Shown one piece after another: positions 22,983-33,635 of a stretch of DNA of 64,000 bases (position 1 is the first letter of the stretch; every line of letters begins with the position of its first letter). The notes beneath the pieces are model-generated. The model did no database searches. It saw only the letters and a program-made list of their open reading frames with translations, and had not been told where the DNA came from. The DNA is from Riptortus pedestris (taxonomy: Eukaryota; Arthropoda; Insecta; Hemiptera; Alydidae). Both the position numbers and the translations under genes were made by a program. The stretch lies in assembly GCA_019009955.1 (NCBI GenBank), contig CM032230.1, positions 3,935,001-3,999,000 on the forward strand. Direction: 5' to 3'.

Positions 22983-23830
22983 TCAGTTTTCGAATAATTT
23001 CCTTGAATGTCAATCGATCCTACCCTGGAGGTCACGAAACGGAGTTCCGTTCAAAACTATATATATTGTAACGGGCTAGCACATAGGCCTGAATGAATAG
23101 TACCCCCGTCTCTATTTAAATGATCAGATTAGTAATAGGGCTCGTTAAGAGAGGGTAGCACCTGTCAAGGGACAGCGGAATTACTTAATGAAGCCATGGA
23201 CCGAGAGAGTGCAGCCCTGAGAGTCCAAAGTACAATCCAGAGGACAGGAATCATGGAGTCGGTGCCGAGACACGGAGAAGTGAGTGCCCATTTAAGTATT
23301 ATTTTCTATATGTGCCAAGTGACTAAGATATAGCAATATATTTGCGGTTCTGTGAGTAAACTGAACAATTTAAGTTGTATTATAGAGACGGTCGGACACT
23401 ATGATTGCTTTCCGTGCATGATGGCCCTGAGAAGTCCATGTGTGCCGCCGGGTAAATTAATTAAAATTTAATAATAATAATAATTAACTGTAAACGTTAC
23501 AATATATATATTTGTGTGGCAACGCTGTTAGTGGTTTGTAATTTTTCTTCGATCGTTACCAAAATAGATATTTAGACGTTTCATGTAAAAATAAACTTCA
23601 AGTTCATTTATGGTTGAAATTGGACCAGTGGGAGAAGGTACTAAAAAGGGGCAATTTGGACAATTCTAAATATCTCTGCTAGTATACGTCAAATGGAAAA
23701 AAATGTATAAAACCATTCTTATTTTAAATTTAAATGCCTATAAACGTTTTCATATACATATTTCTTCCATCATGAATATTGACAGAGATATTGGGGTTTT
23801 TTAGTGTTTACTCTTCTACTCATGCCATAA
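22983..23830 (-). mobile_element. Family H copy split by an LTR
   Basis: Left half 22983-23066 has TTTCGAATAATTTCCTTGAA, GTCAATCGATCCTACC and GTTCCGTTCAAAACTATATA. The right half resumes at 23502 with ATATATATTTGTG, then TCGATCGTTACC, GACCAGTGGGAGAAGG and AAATATCTCTGC..GTATACGTC. The two halves join at the internal (TA)n tract, where the LTR at 23067-23501 sits. Confidence 0.8.
23067..23501. mobile_element. Solo LTR (435 bp)
   Basis: Terminal inverted repeats TGTAACG and CGTTACA, with TG...CA ends typical of LTR retrotransposons. Flanked by ATATAT on both sides inside the (TA)n of an H copy. Moderately GC-rich inside and without coding sequence, as expected when an element recombines down to one LTR. 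Orientation and superfamily are not settled; a Gypsy-type element is plausible. Confidence 0.82.
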
Positions 23831-23865
23831 TAACAATAAGCATAAATTCATTAAATAACGTCCTA

Positions 23866-23958
23866 AAATCCCACCCTGGCTAGAAAAGGGTGGTAACCTG
23901 TAGATAACCCGTCCCGATTAGCCTAAGTTGCAAAAAGTGGACGTTAATTAATAATAAT
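23866..23958 (+). mobile_element. SINE family S copy 3 (3' half)
   Basis: CCCACCCTGGCTAGAAAAGG, GTGGTAACCTGTAGATAACC, CGTCCCGATTAGCC, GTTGCAAAAAGTGGACGTTA and an ATTAATAATAATATAA tail. No tRNA-like head. Confidence 0.85.
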
Positions 23959-24049
23959 ATAACAATAAGCAGTTATATCATGAACCACTTTATTCCAACC
24001 TTAAATACCAAATATTTTTTTCAAGAGAACTATAAGATTATGTGAGATA

Positions 24050-24594
24050 AATGCAAGTTCATTGTGTGATGACGTCCTCAAATAAGATTTTATGTTCTTG
24101 TCTCGAAAATGATTATTCTATTTTACCATAGTCGATATTTAACCATATCAGCCAATGCTAAAGATCATATTTGTTATTGGTTGGTATTGGACGTGGAATA
24201 TTGGAGGTTTACATGGTAGACATTCCATAATTCAAAATACCTCCGTTATTATAATATGTTACACGGAAACAATATTGATGATATACAACTTTTTTTGAGT
24301 GAGGTTAGAAAATTCAAAATATGTCAATTATTATGAGAAAGATCAAAAGATATTATGATTCAATCTTGTTAAACTACAGATGCTCTACAATTGTTGTTCT
24401 CTGCATTTTTTCATAACATATATTAAGTGAGTTATTCGTACTTCAGCCTTTAGAACCCCCTTCCCTACCCCTTCAACTCATTTTTTTTTTTTTAAATATG
24501 TATAAATAGAGCGTATGTGGTGAGATAAGATCAAAACTGTGTTATACTAGAACGCGGAAAATCTGCTTAGTTTACGGAGCCCCTGCGTGACGGA
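24050..24594 (-). mobile_element. Family H, variant B, diverged
   Basis: Blocks in order: GTTCTTGTCTCGAAAATG, GGACGTGGAATATTGGAGG, TTCAAAATACCTCCGTTATT, then GTGGTGAGATAAGATCAAAA, and the terminus CGCGGAAAATCTGCTTAG..CCCCTGCGTGACGGA. The (TA)n half is missing. Confidence 0.7.
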
Positions 24595-25110
24595 CTTTTT
24601 TAAAAGAAGATATATTCCTGGGCAGCCCAATTCTTTTAAACCTTTGTATTCTGTAGTTTATTCTGTACAACACTGAGTAATCTATAGCCATAAATGAGAT
24701 GTTGGTATATATGTCACTAAGTTGTGTAGTCACAAGGACGTGTATTTCTGTTTCATCGGCAACAGACATGTAGGAATATGTGCATATGAGAAAAAAAAGA
24801 AGAAAAAAAATATTTTATAAGAAACAGATCACCTCTCCACATGAATAGAAATGTTAGGCAGAAGTCCTAAAAAACTAATCAAAATTAAAGCCCTGTTAAC
24901 ATCAATGAGATGTTTTATTGATAAGAAGGGTGTATGTGATAAGCGGGGCAGAGCTGTCAGAACAGCTGGTGCCGGCAGACAGGGTGGCTGTGAATGTTTG
25001 ATGAAGGGGACTGGCAGACAGTGGAATGTGTATTAGTCTGCTATGCCCTAGCCATACCCTTGTCAATCTCAAAATCCTTCAGTTTATATCTCTCACGGTA
25101 TCCTTCAGTT
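24595..25110. other. Unassigned sequence
   Basis: No recognised protein. On the minus strand GTTGCCGATGAAACAG at about 24750 resembles the start of hammerhead-like motifs seen elsewhere in the window, but no second core half is visible nearby. Confidence 0.35.
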
Positions 25111-25340
<230 letters not shown>

Positions 25341-25690
25341 ACTCTTTGGAACTCCTATAATCGTCAGTTCACCTTTATTAGAGGGAAGGAAGTACCAATT
25401 AAGTTACGTAATATACTTTAAGGATCCATATAATAATGAAGGCGGTAATTCACTGAGGCCTACTCTCTCTCTGAAGCTGCTTATATTCTTTTACGCTCTG
25501 ACGATGAAGCTTTAAAACCCTCCAAAATGTTCAATGACAATAAATTTAAGCGAGAATCCACAGTGTTTTAACACATTCCCCTTTATGGAAATTAGCTATG
25601 TTGAGGTTTTTCAACAATTACACTAAATGTCCAACGATGTTTCCTCGAAGTTGCCGAAAATGAGTTTTGTTCAATGTTTATATATCTCTC
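25341..25690 (+). repeat. Dispersed repeat F, copy 2
   Basis: Close match to 8730-9092 (see that entry), differing by small indels such as the AGAAGTGTAG segment. Ends at TGAGTTTTGTTCAATG. Confidence 0.82.
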
Positions 25691-25850
25691 TCACTTCAGT
25701 CATAGGGCAAGTGTCTGTGATTCTGACAAGTAATGTAATTGCAGTTACAATTTGGCTGATTTACTAGGCCAAAACGATTAAAACTTGTGCGTGGTTGCAA
25801 AAAAAAAAGGAAACACCTACACTAGGTTACAAACGAATATTTCTGTGTCA

Positions 25851-25879
25851 GCTTTCGAGATGTTGCCTCATCCTCAGTG
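25851..25879 (-). ncRNA. Hammerhead-like motif, possible Penelope relic
   Basis: Minus strand reads CTGAGGATGAGG, CAACATCTC, GAAAGC: a CTGA-type start, a GATG/CATC stem and GAAA in hammerhead order. The core departs from the consensus CTGATGA, so activity is doubtful. Confidence 0.35.
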
Positions 25880-26071
25880 CTCTGATAAAATCAAGACACA
25901 CATAATAGAAATAAAGAGACCAAGTCGTCCTCACCAGACTACGTATTGGACATACATACCTGACACATTCTTACATAATGAACAGAAAAGACAAGCCTAC
26001 TTGTAGTCATTGCAACAATGGGCTAACTATAAAACAACTACTAACAGAATGCAGATTACGAGCTTACTTAA

Positions 26072-27081
26072 CCTTAGAATGGTAGTGATATTATTTCCCT
26101 CTTAATGGTACTGATACGTAAATTTTACGTGTGCAACTGGTAATTGGTGAAATTATTCAAAATTTGTTAATGTTTGTGACTATTTTTTTTATTTTATTAA
26201 AACATGCACTTATCTTTAACTTATATCTACGTTAATATCTAATAATGTGCACGACATTCCTTTCAGGCGCTTTGTTCGAAACACGTTCCGGAGGTTGTGT
26301 GCTCCATTCATATTCATTCTAACGAAGCGCAACCCCACCTTCTACATTTATTGTGACTGATCTGTCAATATTGTGTGGTTGAGAGGTTTTAGGTTTTTTT
26401 GCCTCTGTGTTTCTTCTCTTTCTTCGATTGCATTGATGTTTTCTAAACTTTTCTCACTCTCATCGCTATCTAGCCAACTCTGTGTTGCAATCATTTCCGA
26501 AGGCTCAACCTCCTCATCACTTGAAGAATACTCCAGATAATCATTGCTGTCGTATCCATATCCATCTATTTCATAATTGTCATTTTTCCCATCTGACTCA
26601 TCCGAGAGTTCTTTCAACAAATTTCTGATTTCTTCATCCAATGAATATTTTTTCTCCATTTTTCCGAATCTATAAACAGATTATTTATATTCTTTCTATA
26701 CATCTTTGTCTTTCTTATATTCAAAAATAAAAGTTAAAAACATTAAGAGAAAATAAATTATAATATAAAAAATAAATTGGAAGAAAATACATTAAATAAG
26801 TTGTGGCATAAAAACCGGTTATTAAGAGCGATACGTAAATTTTACGTGCCAAAAAGTTGCGGTTAATAGTATTGATACGTAAATATTACATGTCGTTTTT
26901 ATTTCAAAAAATAGTATTGGATAAGTGGGAAGGATCACTTAGTTGTACTTGGCGGATATCAAGGCCGAACTGTCTGGAGGGCTCATAGCTGAGGGGTGAG
27001 GGTGGTGGGGTCGTTAACGGCCCTTTGATAACAGTTCAAACTAAATCATACGTAATTTTTACGTTCACTACCATTCTAGGG
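26072..27081 (-). mobile_element. piggyBac-family transposon, internally deleted (1010 bp)
   Basis: TTAA at 26068-26071 and 27082-27085 bracket inverted termini CCTTAGAATGGTAGTGA and CCCTAGAATGGTAGTGA (one mismatch in 17). Subterminal near-palindromes of the form ACGTAAAWTTTACGT occur at 26117, 26834, 26878 and 27050. Only the transposase N-terminus survives, on the minus strand. If one TTAA and the element are ignored, the host LINE reading frame is continuous (LRAYLNIPHG), which fixes both ends exactly. Confidence 0.95.
26348..26659 (-). pseudogene. piggyBac transposase N-terminal fragment (103 aa)
   Basis: Starts MEKKYSLDEEIRNLLKEL and is strongly acidic with Ser/Asp/Glu clusters (ELSDESDG, YSSSDEEVEPSE), as is usual before the DDD catalytic domain of piggyBac transposases. 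Full proteins run to about 500-600 residues; the catalytic domain and the C-terminal Cys-rich domain are absent, so the element could move only with transposase supplied in trans. The open frame is undamaged. Assignment rests on the TTAA/terminal-repeat context plus this acidic N-terminus. Confidence 0.75.
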
Positions 27082-27528
27082 TTAAACATACCACATGGCT
27101 TGAACGAACTACATATTTAAAAACAATTGGGCAGTTTCAGAATATTTAATTCCATATTTTACATTTTTTTTAATGTGTGTGCGTGCGTGCGTGTGTGAGA
27201 GATATATTTAAATTTGAATGATGCTTTTTTTAATGGATAGTTTCTGTTTCAAAGTCACCAAGTTTACTTTTTACCTATTTATTTCCCATCTGTTTTTAGT
27301 TCTATGTTATGTTCGTGTTTCTTGTTTCTTTTGTGTTCTGTTCTTTATATTATTTTGTGTTCCATGTTTTGTTATTATTTGTTAATATTTATTATTATTC
27401 AATGTTCTGTTGTTATTTCGTGTTCCATGTTTTGTTATTTTGTTTACTTGTTTTTGTTTTGTTTTCCCCCAAGTTTAAGAAGAGCAAGTCGCCATAGTTG
27501 CGGAGCTCCACATAATAAATAATTAAAA

Positions 27529-28059
27529 TTAATAGAAATAATATACGCACTCCAAAGTTTTTTAAATTTATACAGATTATGGTTTTCAAAAAAAAAAAAC
27601 AATAATCTAAGACTGAGCCATTAAAACAAAATATTTTTCAAAATTAAAAATATAATTAGTCATAAAAACATCACATTTTTCTAAAGACATTACTTTTTAT
27701 AATCGACAACCTAAATCTAAAACATGAATAAATAGAGACAAAAAATCTCATGCAAATAAAAAAACAAAGAAAATTTGTTATTTATTTATAAGAAATGAGT
27801 ATAGCCAGAAGATTCAATTAGTAAAAATATGAGTTTTATTTCATGAAATAATTGAGTCAAATAATGTATGTGTTTTTATTGTTCATGTTTGCCCTAAACA
27901 CTCTATATAATTTATGGAATACAGCAGTAAAAGTGATGTCCATTCGTTGTCATTTACAACTTCCGTTGCTATTTATTAATTGCCTTTGTTAGTAATTGTG
28001 TTATTAAGTGAGATTTTGTAGACACATATTTTGTATGTACTCGTATATAAACGTAATGT
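27529..28059. other. Unassigned AT-rich sequence
   Basis: Poly-A runs and AT-rich sequence with no recognised element or coding region. Confidence 0.5.
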
Positions 28060-28172
28060 TGGACGTAGCTCATTTCTTCGTCATCTCCCGAGTAGGACCG
28101 ATGGACATTTGAAGCCATTTTTCGAGTTCAATCTGAATAGCTGATTTGCCTTAAGGTAAGCCTGCTTACACT
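28060..28172 (+). repeat. Family H 3' end fragment
   Basis: CTCATTTCTTCGTCATCTCC, GTAGGACCGATGGACATTTG, AATAGCTGATTTGCCTTAAGG and CTGCTTA. The terminal palindrome is degraded. Confidence 0.7.
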
Positions 28173-28466
28173 CTAGGAAGATTTTATGCTAATGTGGGTA
28201 GGGAGCTGTGGCCACATAGTAAAGTGAAGCCGACAATTTGAACTTCTCCCTTTGGCAGTTCCGTCACTCTGTTCTACAATAATCCCTTATATTATACTGA
28301 GTTTGACACCTGACATGCTCAACTATACAACGATCAATATACCTTTATCAAAGTTTATCTCCATCACTAAAACCAATTTAATAATGATTAGGTTATTTGG
28401 CACAGCAAAATGGATATTAACTGATTCCACTTTAAGGAAAACAAATATTGAAATGAAGATTTTCAT

Positions 28467-28473
<7 letters not shown>

Positions 28474-28516
<43 letters not shown>
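28474..28516. repeat. (TA)n microsatellite
   Basis: About 21 TA units in otherwise unassigned sequence (28173-28765). Confidence 0.9.
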
Positions 28517-28519
<3 letters not shown>

Positions 28520-28765
28520 AAATGAAATTGTATAATATATCAAATGGCTACTGAAATATTAATTTTGTAGAAAGTTTCAATAGCACAAACTGTCAAAGGT
28601 TATAGCCACTATAAGTAGTTTCATGAATTTTATTTACCTTTGGTTTTATATTAAAAAATATGTATATTATATTAGACGTTGAAGTATAAGTAAATTTATG
28701 ACAGAGATAGCCTGGAGGGCATGAGATGTCTCTAAACAATTTCTTTTAGCCGCTTCGATTTACAA

Positions 28766-28885
28766 TTGCTCAGAGAGAATGAAGGAGTTGGTAGAAGCGT
28801 GCACGCGAACCTTTAACTTCACAGCCATCTTTAGTAACTCTAAATCATTCAATGTTGCGTGTCAGTATCATTTTTTTTCAATTTT
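28766..28885 (-). repeat. Dispersed repeat E, copy 2
   Basis: Reverse complement of 5225-5350: TACAATTGCTCAGAG, GGTAGAAGCGTGCACGCG and TTAACTTCACAGCCATCTTT. Confidence 0.7.
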
Positions 28886-29009
28886 TATTATCAGTGGTGT
28901 ATCTTTAATCACAGATATATCTAGTTCTATTTATCTTAGATAAACAAACTAAAATAATGTAGCTTGAAAATCGAGGAATAATGGAAGACTGTTATTGGCC
29001 AGAATTGTT

Positions 29010-29315
29010 AGGTCAGAGTAAACTAACCTATATTTCCTCCAACTGAGATATTCAGAATTTTCCAAAACCTCCCCTTTAAACCCCAATGTGCTGGTCCGAT
29101 TTCAGCCATTAACAACTATGAACATAAGTGTTGTATTAAACGGTCAAATATAGAATATCGCGACAGCTAAAGTGGTAACAGACGAGTATATATATAAATT
29201 TTGAACGAACCTCATCTTCTATATAGTGACGACGGACATTTGAAGACATTTTTCGAAAATTCTACGACCTCAACAGCTGATTTACCCTAAGGCATCTGTG
29301 CTAAATAGTAAATCA
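29010..29315 (+). mobile_element. Family H 3' half
   Basis: AAAACCTCCCCTTTAAACCCC, GGTCCGATTTCAGCCATTAA, GTGGTAACAGACGAGTATAT, a very short TA tract, TTTTGAACGAACCTCATC, and the degraded terminus GCTGATTTACCCTAAGG..TGTGCTAAA. Confidence 0.75.
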
Positions 29316-29345
29316 GAAGAACAGCAAATCAATTCATATATATAT

Positions 29346-29940
29346 ACTAGCGGACCCGACAGACTTTGTCCTGCATGATATTTCAAGAGATTAGGCTATT
29401 AAATTTAATAATATTATGTTTAATACAAAAGCTACTTTTAATGACACAGAAAACAACTTTTGTAATTTGCACGTTTGGCTAAAAACAAATAGAAAATGAA
29501 ATATCGCGAATTTTTTATTCAGGCCTCCCTTATAACCCCCACTCCCGTTCGAACCTAAAAACTTTAATATAGCTTATAATCATTATCATGGAAGAGTTAA
29601 TGCTAATTTACATATAGAGTTTTGTTAAGTTCCGTTCAATCGTTCGTGCCTAATAAAATTGTTCACTTCCACTTTATTTTTTTAAAAATAAACAACTATT
29701 ATCCTGTGCATATTTGCCAAAAAAACCAATAGGTAACGAAATATCACTATTTTTAATTTTAGGCCTTCCTTACAACCCCCACTCCTGCTCCATCTGCCAG
29801 GATAATTTGTGAATCTAAACCATCTAGGGCATCAAACAAACGCATACAAAAAAATTCATTCAAATCGGTCAGACCGTTTAGAAGGAGTTCAGTGACATAC
29901 ACACCTACAGAAGAATTATATATATATATATATATATATT
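29346..29940 (+). mobile_element. R-related element, second subtype
   Basis: Begins TACTAGCGGACCCGACAGAC and TTTGTCCTGC, differing from the CCCGGCTTCGCCCGGG subtype. It contains R-type inner blocks (GGCCTCCCTTATAACCCC, ATATAGCTTATAATCAT, CGAAATATCACTATTTTTAA) and ends AATCGGTCAGACCGTTTAG, GTGACATACACACCTACAG, AAGAATTATATATA. No coding. The different tail suggests either a separate family or a recombinant. Confidence 0.65.
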
Positions 29941-30768
29941 TAGATTATATGTGTCTATATACAAATTATTGTTATATACTACAATAATAGTGCGGTACAT
30001 GTAGTAAATAAACATCCATTGTGCATGGATAATGTAGCAAAGGGAAATATAAAAAAAATATACTTAATTATATTATATCATAATAGGTGACTGCCTAACT
30101 TCTAAGGAGATGGACAAGTCAATCATATACTAAAAAATATTATGTCCATAATTTTTAAATATTCACCGATAAAAAAAAAACTGGAGGGCTAGTTTTAATG
30201 TGACGTATCAGATGCAAATATTTTTCGTATTAGAGATACAAAAAACTTTGATAGTACCTTTTATGAATCTCGTAGAAAGATCTATAAAGTATATTCTATA
30301 ACATTGGAAGTTTAAGTGAAATAATATTGAATCCAAACAAATATTTGTTTATTTACGTAAAGAAAATTACAATAAAGCCATGTGGTGCCTAATTAGACGT
30401 CATCATTTTTGAAGGCCTAGATTATTTTCATCCGTGCCTTTGATTAAAATATCTTCTTATGTATCAAGGCGACCATTACGCCATTAAATGGAAAATCTAT
30501 TGTACTTACATTTCGGTTTTATATTTATATATAATATTTCATACGGATCTCTATGGTGCTCCTTTTCCTGAAGTATAGTAATTTTAAGACAATGAATGTG
30601 AATGCACCACAGATCCACTCGCCGTCCCAGGTATATAATATAGAGGTCCCTAGGTCTACTGTTAACAATTCATTCCTGGTATTCCTTGGGAGTTGTACGT
30701 CCAGATGATAGCTCACCATATAAACTCCCTCGGGGGTGGCTAAAGATCCCTATGGTTTATAAAACCTA

Positions 30769-30811
<43 letters not shown>

Positions 30812-31238
30812 TACATAAATAGAAGAGGGACAGGTTGAGAAATAGGAGAGAGGGTATTTGTGATTTGAATATGAGATATTGTTATCTAGAGACCTTGGAG
30901 GAGAAGCTGCTCCGATATTCCTTATGAAATACATATTCCATTCTCTGTCCACTCTGCTTCATATTTCTGCTCAAAGTGACTCAAGGACAGCTACAAACAG
31001 ACAATAGACTCAAAGGATGGCTTCCCATAAAGGAGCAATATGTTCAAAAGACATGTACTCAGATAAACTTATATCTCATTGTGAATATGTTTATACAACA
31101 TGACATATAAAAATATCTGGAGGGTGAAAGGCAAAGTGAAAAGTTCTTAACAGTTACTTCACGAAACTAAGATAACTCACAATCACAACTGTCGAAATTT
31201 GTTCCCACTTTTACACCTAGTTACAATCCAAAGTAAAT
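29941..31238. other. Unassigned sequence with one (TA)n
   Basis: A (TA)n tract at 30773-30804 is the only clear repeat. No protein recognised on either strand. Confidence 0.45.
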
Positions 31239-31317
31239 GAAACTTAAGCTGGTCCAGAGATAATTAGTTGTATTTTTACTTTAAATAACTAATTATCTCG
31301 GGACCAGCTTAAGTTTC
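31239..31317. repeat. 79-bp near-perfect hairpin
   Basis: Left arm GAAACTTAAGCTGGTCCAGA..GATAATTAGTT and right arm are inverted copies over 31 bp with one mismatch (A/C), separated by about 17 bp. It has the form of a collapsed inverted-repeat element or of a recent inverted duplication. Confidence 0.85.
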
Positions 31318-31434
31318 AATACACATACTGACGGACTGCATCCAACGGAAAACCTTTCACATACCCGATGATATGATAGAACTATTAACTGACAGCAGCC
31401 AATATATTCCACAAATACTAACATATCTAAAACA

Positions 31435-31690
31435 CAACATTTACAATAACATATAATACAAAATAGAATAGGTCTACAGCATACCTAAAAAGATATAAAA
31501 GGGTTAACTTTTATTATATTCTTTAGACAAAGCACGGATATGAGAATGAATCAGATATTAAAGAAATATTTTCCATAATATAAAAATAAAGTACAAAAAA
31601 GGTAAGCACATGAAGGAGTAAAATATATCATTCTGATAATGCCGATCACCATCGCTGTGGGGCACAAAACCAAATAAACAAAAAATAAAT
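31435..31690 (+). repeat. Dispersed repeat D, copy 2
   Basis: See 2055-2330; long shared blocks in the same order and orientation, with small indels. The hairpin at 31239 is not part of the shared segment. Confidence 0.75.
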
Positions 31691-31699
31691 ATTTTAGAT

Positions 31700-32400
31700 A
31701 AAACTTTGGTATGCTACCACATAACTTCATTAAATACCACATAAGTACTCCTATTAAATTATTTTTTGTTTATCTCTATTAAACATGATTTAAGTTGTAC
31801 GTTATATAAGATATCTCCGTTGCAATAATCTCATTGATTATAGATCTTTGGGTGATTAACAAAAATGGTACAGCTCAAAATTGTAGTACCTCTAACAGAT
31901 AAGGAGGGACTTGCAATGTTTTATTACTCCCTTCTTACTCCCCCTCCCTCTCCGTTAGTCGGCTTTGATCAAAAAGAAAGGTACATAACTAGACGGAACA
32001 ACGGTTTTAAATATGAAATTTCAATATTCGAAGACTAGTTGATTTTTACCTACGCCGGATATTTTCATAAAGAAGTTCGTTCGTACAAACGGCGTCTTTT
32101 TGAGTGTGCCAAAATTGGTCCAGGGATACTAATTGTGGATAATTTTGTTGAAATTTAAAAACCTAATATTTACTTTATTATATGATACTCTCTTTGCTCC
32201 ATGCGTAGGAGAGGGGGCAGGCACCCAACCCAAAAATAAAATTAGTCTGTATATGAAGTTGCATTAAATATGAATATAGAGAACACTACGATGAGTTAAA
32301 TAACGTTTTTGATCAGATTCATAATACTTGGGATATATGAAAATGTGCATATAAGTGCTCAGGTTAGGAGGCCAAGTGAATTTAGAGTTTAAAATATAAA
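31700..32400. other. Unassigned sequence
   Basis: Moderate AT content, a few CCCTCCC runs (31930-31950), no recognised element or coding region. Confidence 0.45.
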
Positions 32401-32404
32401 TTAT

Positions 32405-32600
32405 TTATTAACGTCCACTTTTTGCAACTAAGGCTAATTAGGACGGGTTATCTACAGGTTACCACCCTTTTCTAGCCAGGGTGGGACTAAGGATTTTATT
32501 TAATGAATTCCGTCACTAAATAAATTCCCTTGCCCAGGCGGGAATCGAACTCGCCACTCTAGGATTACCATGTGATATTAAAGTCAAAGCTTTAACTCAA
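32405..32600 (-). mobile_element. SINE family S copy 4, nearly complete
   Basis: Minus strand: GAGTTAAAGCTTTGACTTTA (A-box side of a tRNA-like head), GGCGAGTTCGATTCCCGCC (box B), body AAATAAAATCCTTAGTCCC, GGCTAGAAAAGGGTGGTAAC, CTGTAGATAACCCGTCC and 3' GGACGTTAATAAATAA. Together with copy 5 it defines the family: about 190 bp, tRNA head, AATAAA-type tail. Confidence 0.88.
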
Positions 32601-32605
32601 ACTTG

Positions 32606-32770
32606 AAATGTTATAACATAATAGGATACGTCAAATAGTTTTGTTTTCTATAAACTATTTTTCAATATTATGTCAATAAATTCTTAACAATTTATTGAAT
32701 AACATTTATACTTAACATAACATAACATAATACAATCATTACAAAATTAGGTCAAATTCCAAGAATACAT
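32606..32770 (+). repeat. Partial third copy of the 42-48 kb arm sequence
   Basis: TAATAGGATACGTCAAATAG, AATATTATGTCAATAAATTC and CAAAATTAGGTCAAATTCCA match 42880-43040. It then switches abruptly at about 32771 to an H 3' end. Confidence 0.7.
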
Positions 32771-32880
32771 TCTATATTCATCTCCGGGATAGGATCGATG
32801 GAAGTTTGAGAAAATTGTTCGAAAATCACATCATGAGTATAACCTCATTAGTTGAATTCCTTTAAGGGAAAACCGCTAAT
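32771..32880 (+). repeat. Family H 3' end fragment
   Basis: ATCTCCGGGATAGGATCGAT, CATCATGAGTATAACCTCAT and a decayed palindrome ATTCCTTTAAGGGAAAACCG then CTAA. Confidence 0.7.
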
Positions 32881-33633
32881 ATTAAAACAAATATTCCAAC
32901 CAATTAAAGACTAAAAACTCTTACTCGGTAATGAATTAAATGCTCATTGAATTTGTGTTTAATTAGTTTTAGTACGTTCTGATGTCAGAACCTAATTTTC
33001 TGAGTTAAACCTAGTAGTGAACAATGTATTATCACTTTGATAAAATAGATAAGAGAGCGGGAGATAAGCTGGTTATAGATTTGCTGTGGTTAGTAGAGTT
33101 GGTTAAAAGGATTTCCAAGTTAGTCATCAGGTCTCGTTACGTCAAATTGGATTCAGGCCATGACACAAAAGGCTTCAGGCGCATTTCCTTGAAGAGAAAT
33201 CCTCTACTGAGGTTGCATTCATGATTCCACATGAATACATTCCTCCGTTGTTGCCGTGTCTTCTTCGAAGGTCGGCAAACACGTTATAGAAATAGAGGTC
33301 TAATTCATAATCGACGTATTGGTTTCACAGACATACAAATTAATCAGTTAATCAGCCTTTACCTCTAAATGCCCTTTAATATGTAGAGTGCACTTTGAGA
33401 GACTAATCAACAACATGAGTGTTATAGAAGTGTAACACGAAGCAAAGCACTGTGAGAATACACGTCTCTGATCAGCACTCATCATGGTGGTTGCTCTCTG
33501 AAACAGCACTCTGCATATATTAAACCACTTGTAGAGGACAAGGCGTTTTGTTGCTCCTCTTCAATTGGTTCATCTACCGTCCAGCCTCTCAGGAGAACTA
33601 TTATACAAAATGGTTTAAAGAGATGGTTAAAAA
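32881..33633. other. Unassigned sequence
   Basis: No recognised element. CGTGTCTTCTTCGAAGG and CGGCAAACACG at 33259-33287 include a short inverted motif (CGTGT/ACACG). Confidence 0.4.
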
Positions 33634-33635
33634 CT

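Larger units (their letters stand above)
25905..27528 (+). mobile_element. LINE 3' end, split by piggyBac
   Basis: 25921-26071 reads QVVLTRLRIGHTYLTH then CSHCNNGLTIKQLLTEC, the same post-RNase H and zinc-knuckle segment as the LINE at 13692. Coding continues after the piggyBac (NIPHGLNELH, then in another frame YLKTIG) to a stop at about 27147. The 3' UTR is T-rich with a repeated GTGTTCCATGTTTTGTTATT phrase and ends GTCGCCATAGTTGCGGAGC then AATAAATAATTAA. The zinc-knuckle His is Q, and small indels mark it as dead. Confidence 0.85.

Noticed and set aside
24572..24769. 65-codon minus frame
   Set aside because: Its end lies in the terminal sequence of a family H copy; no domain seen.
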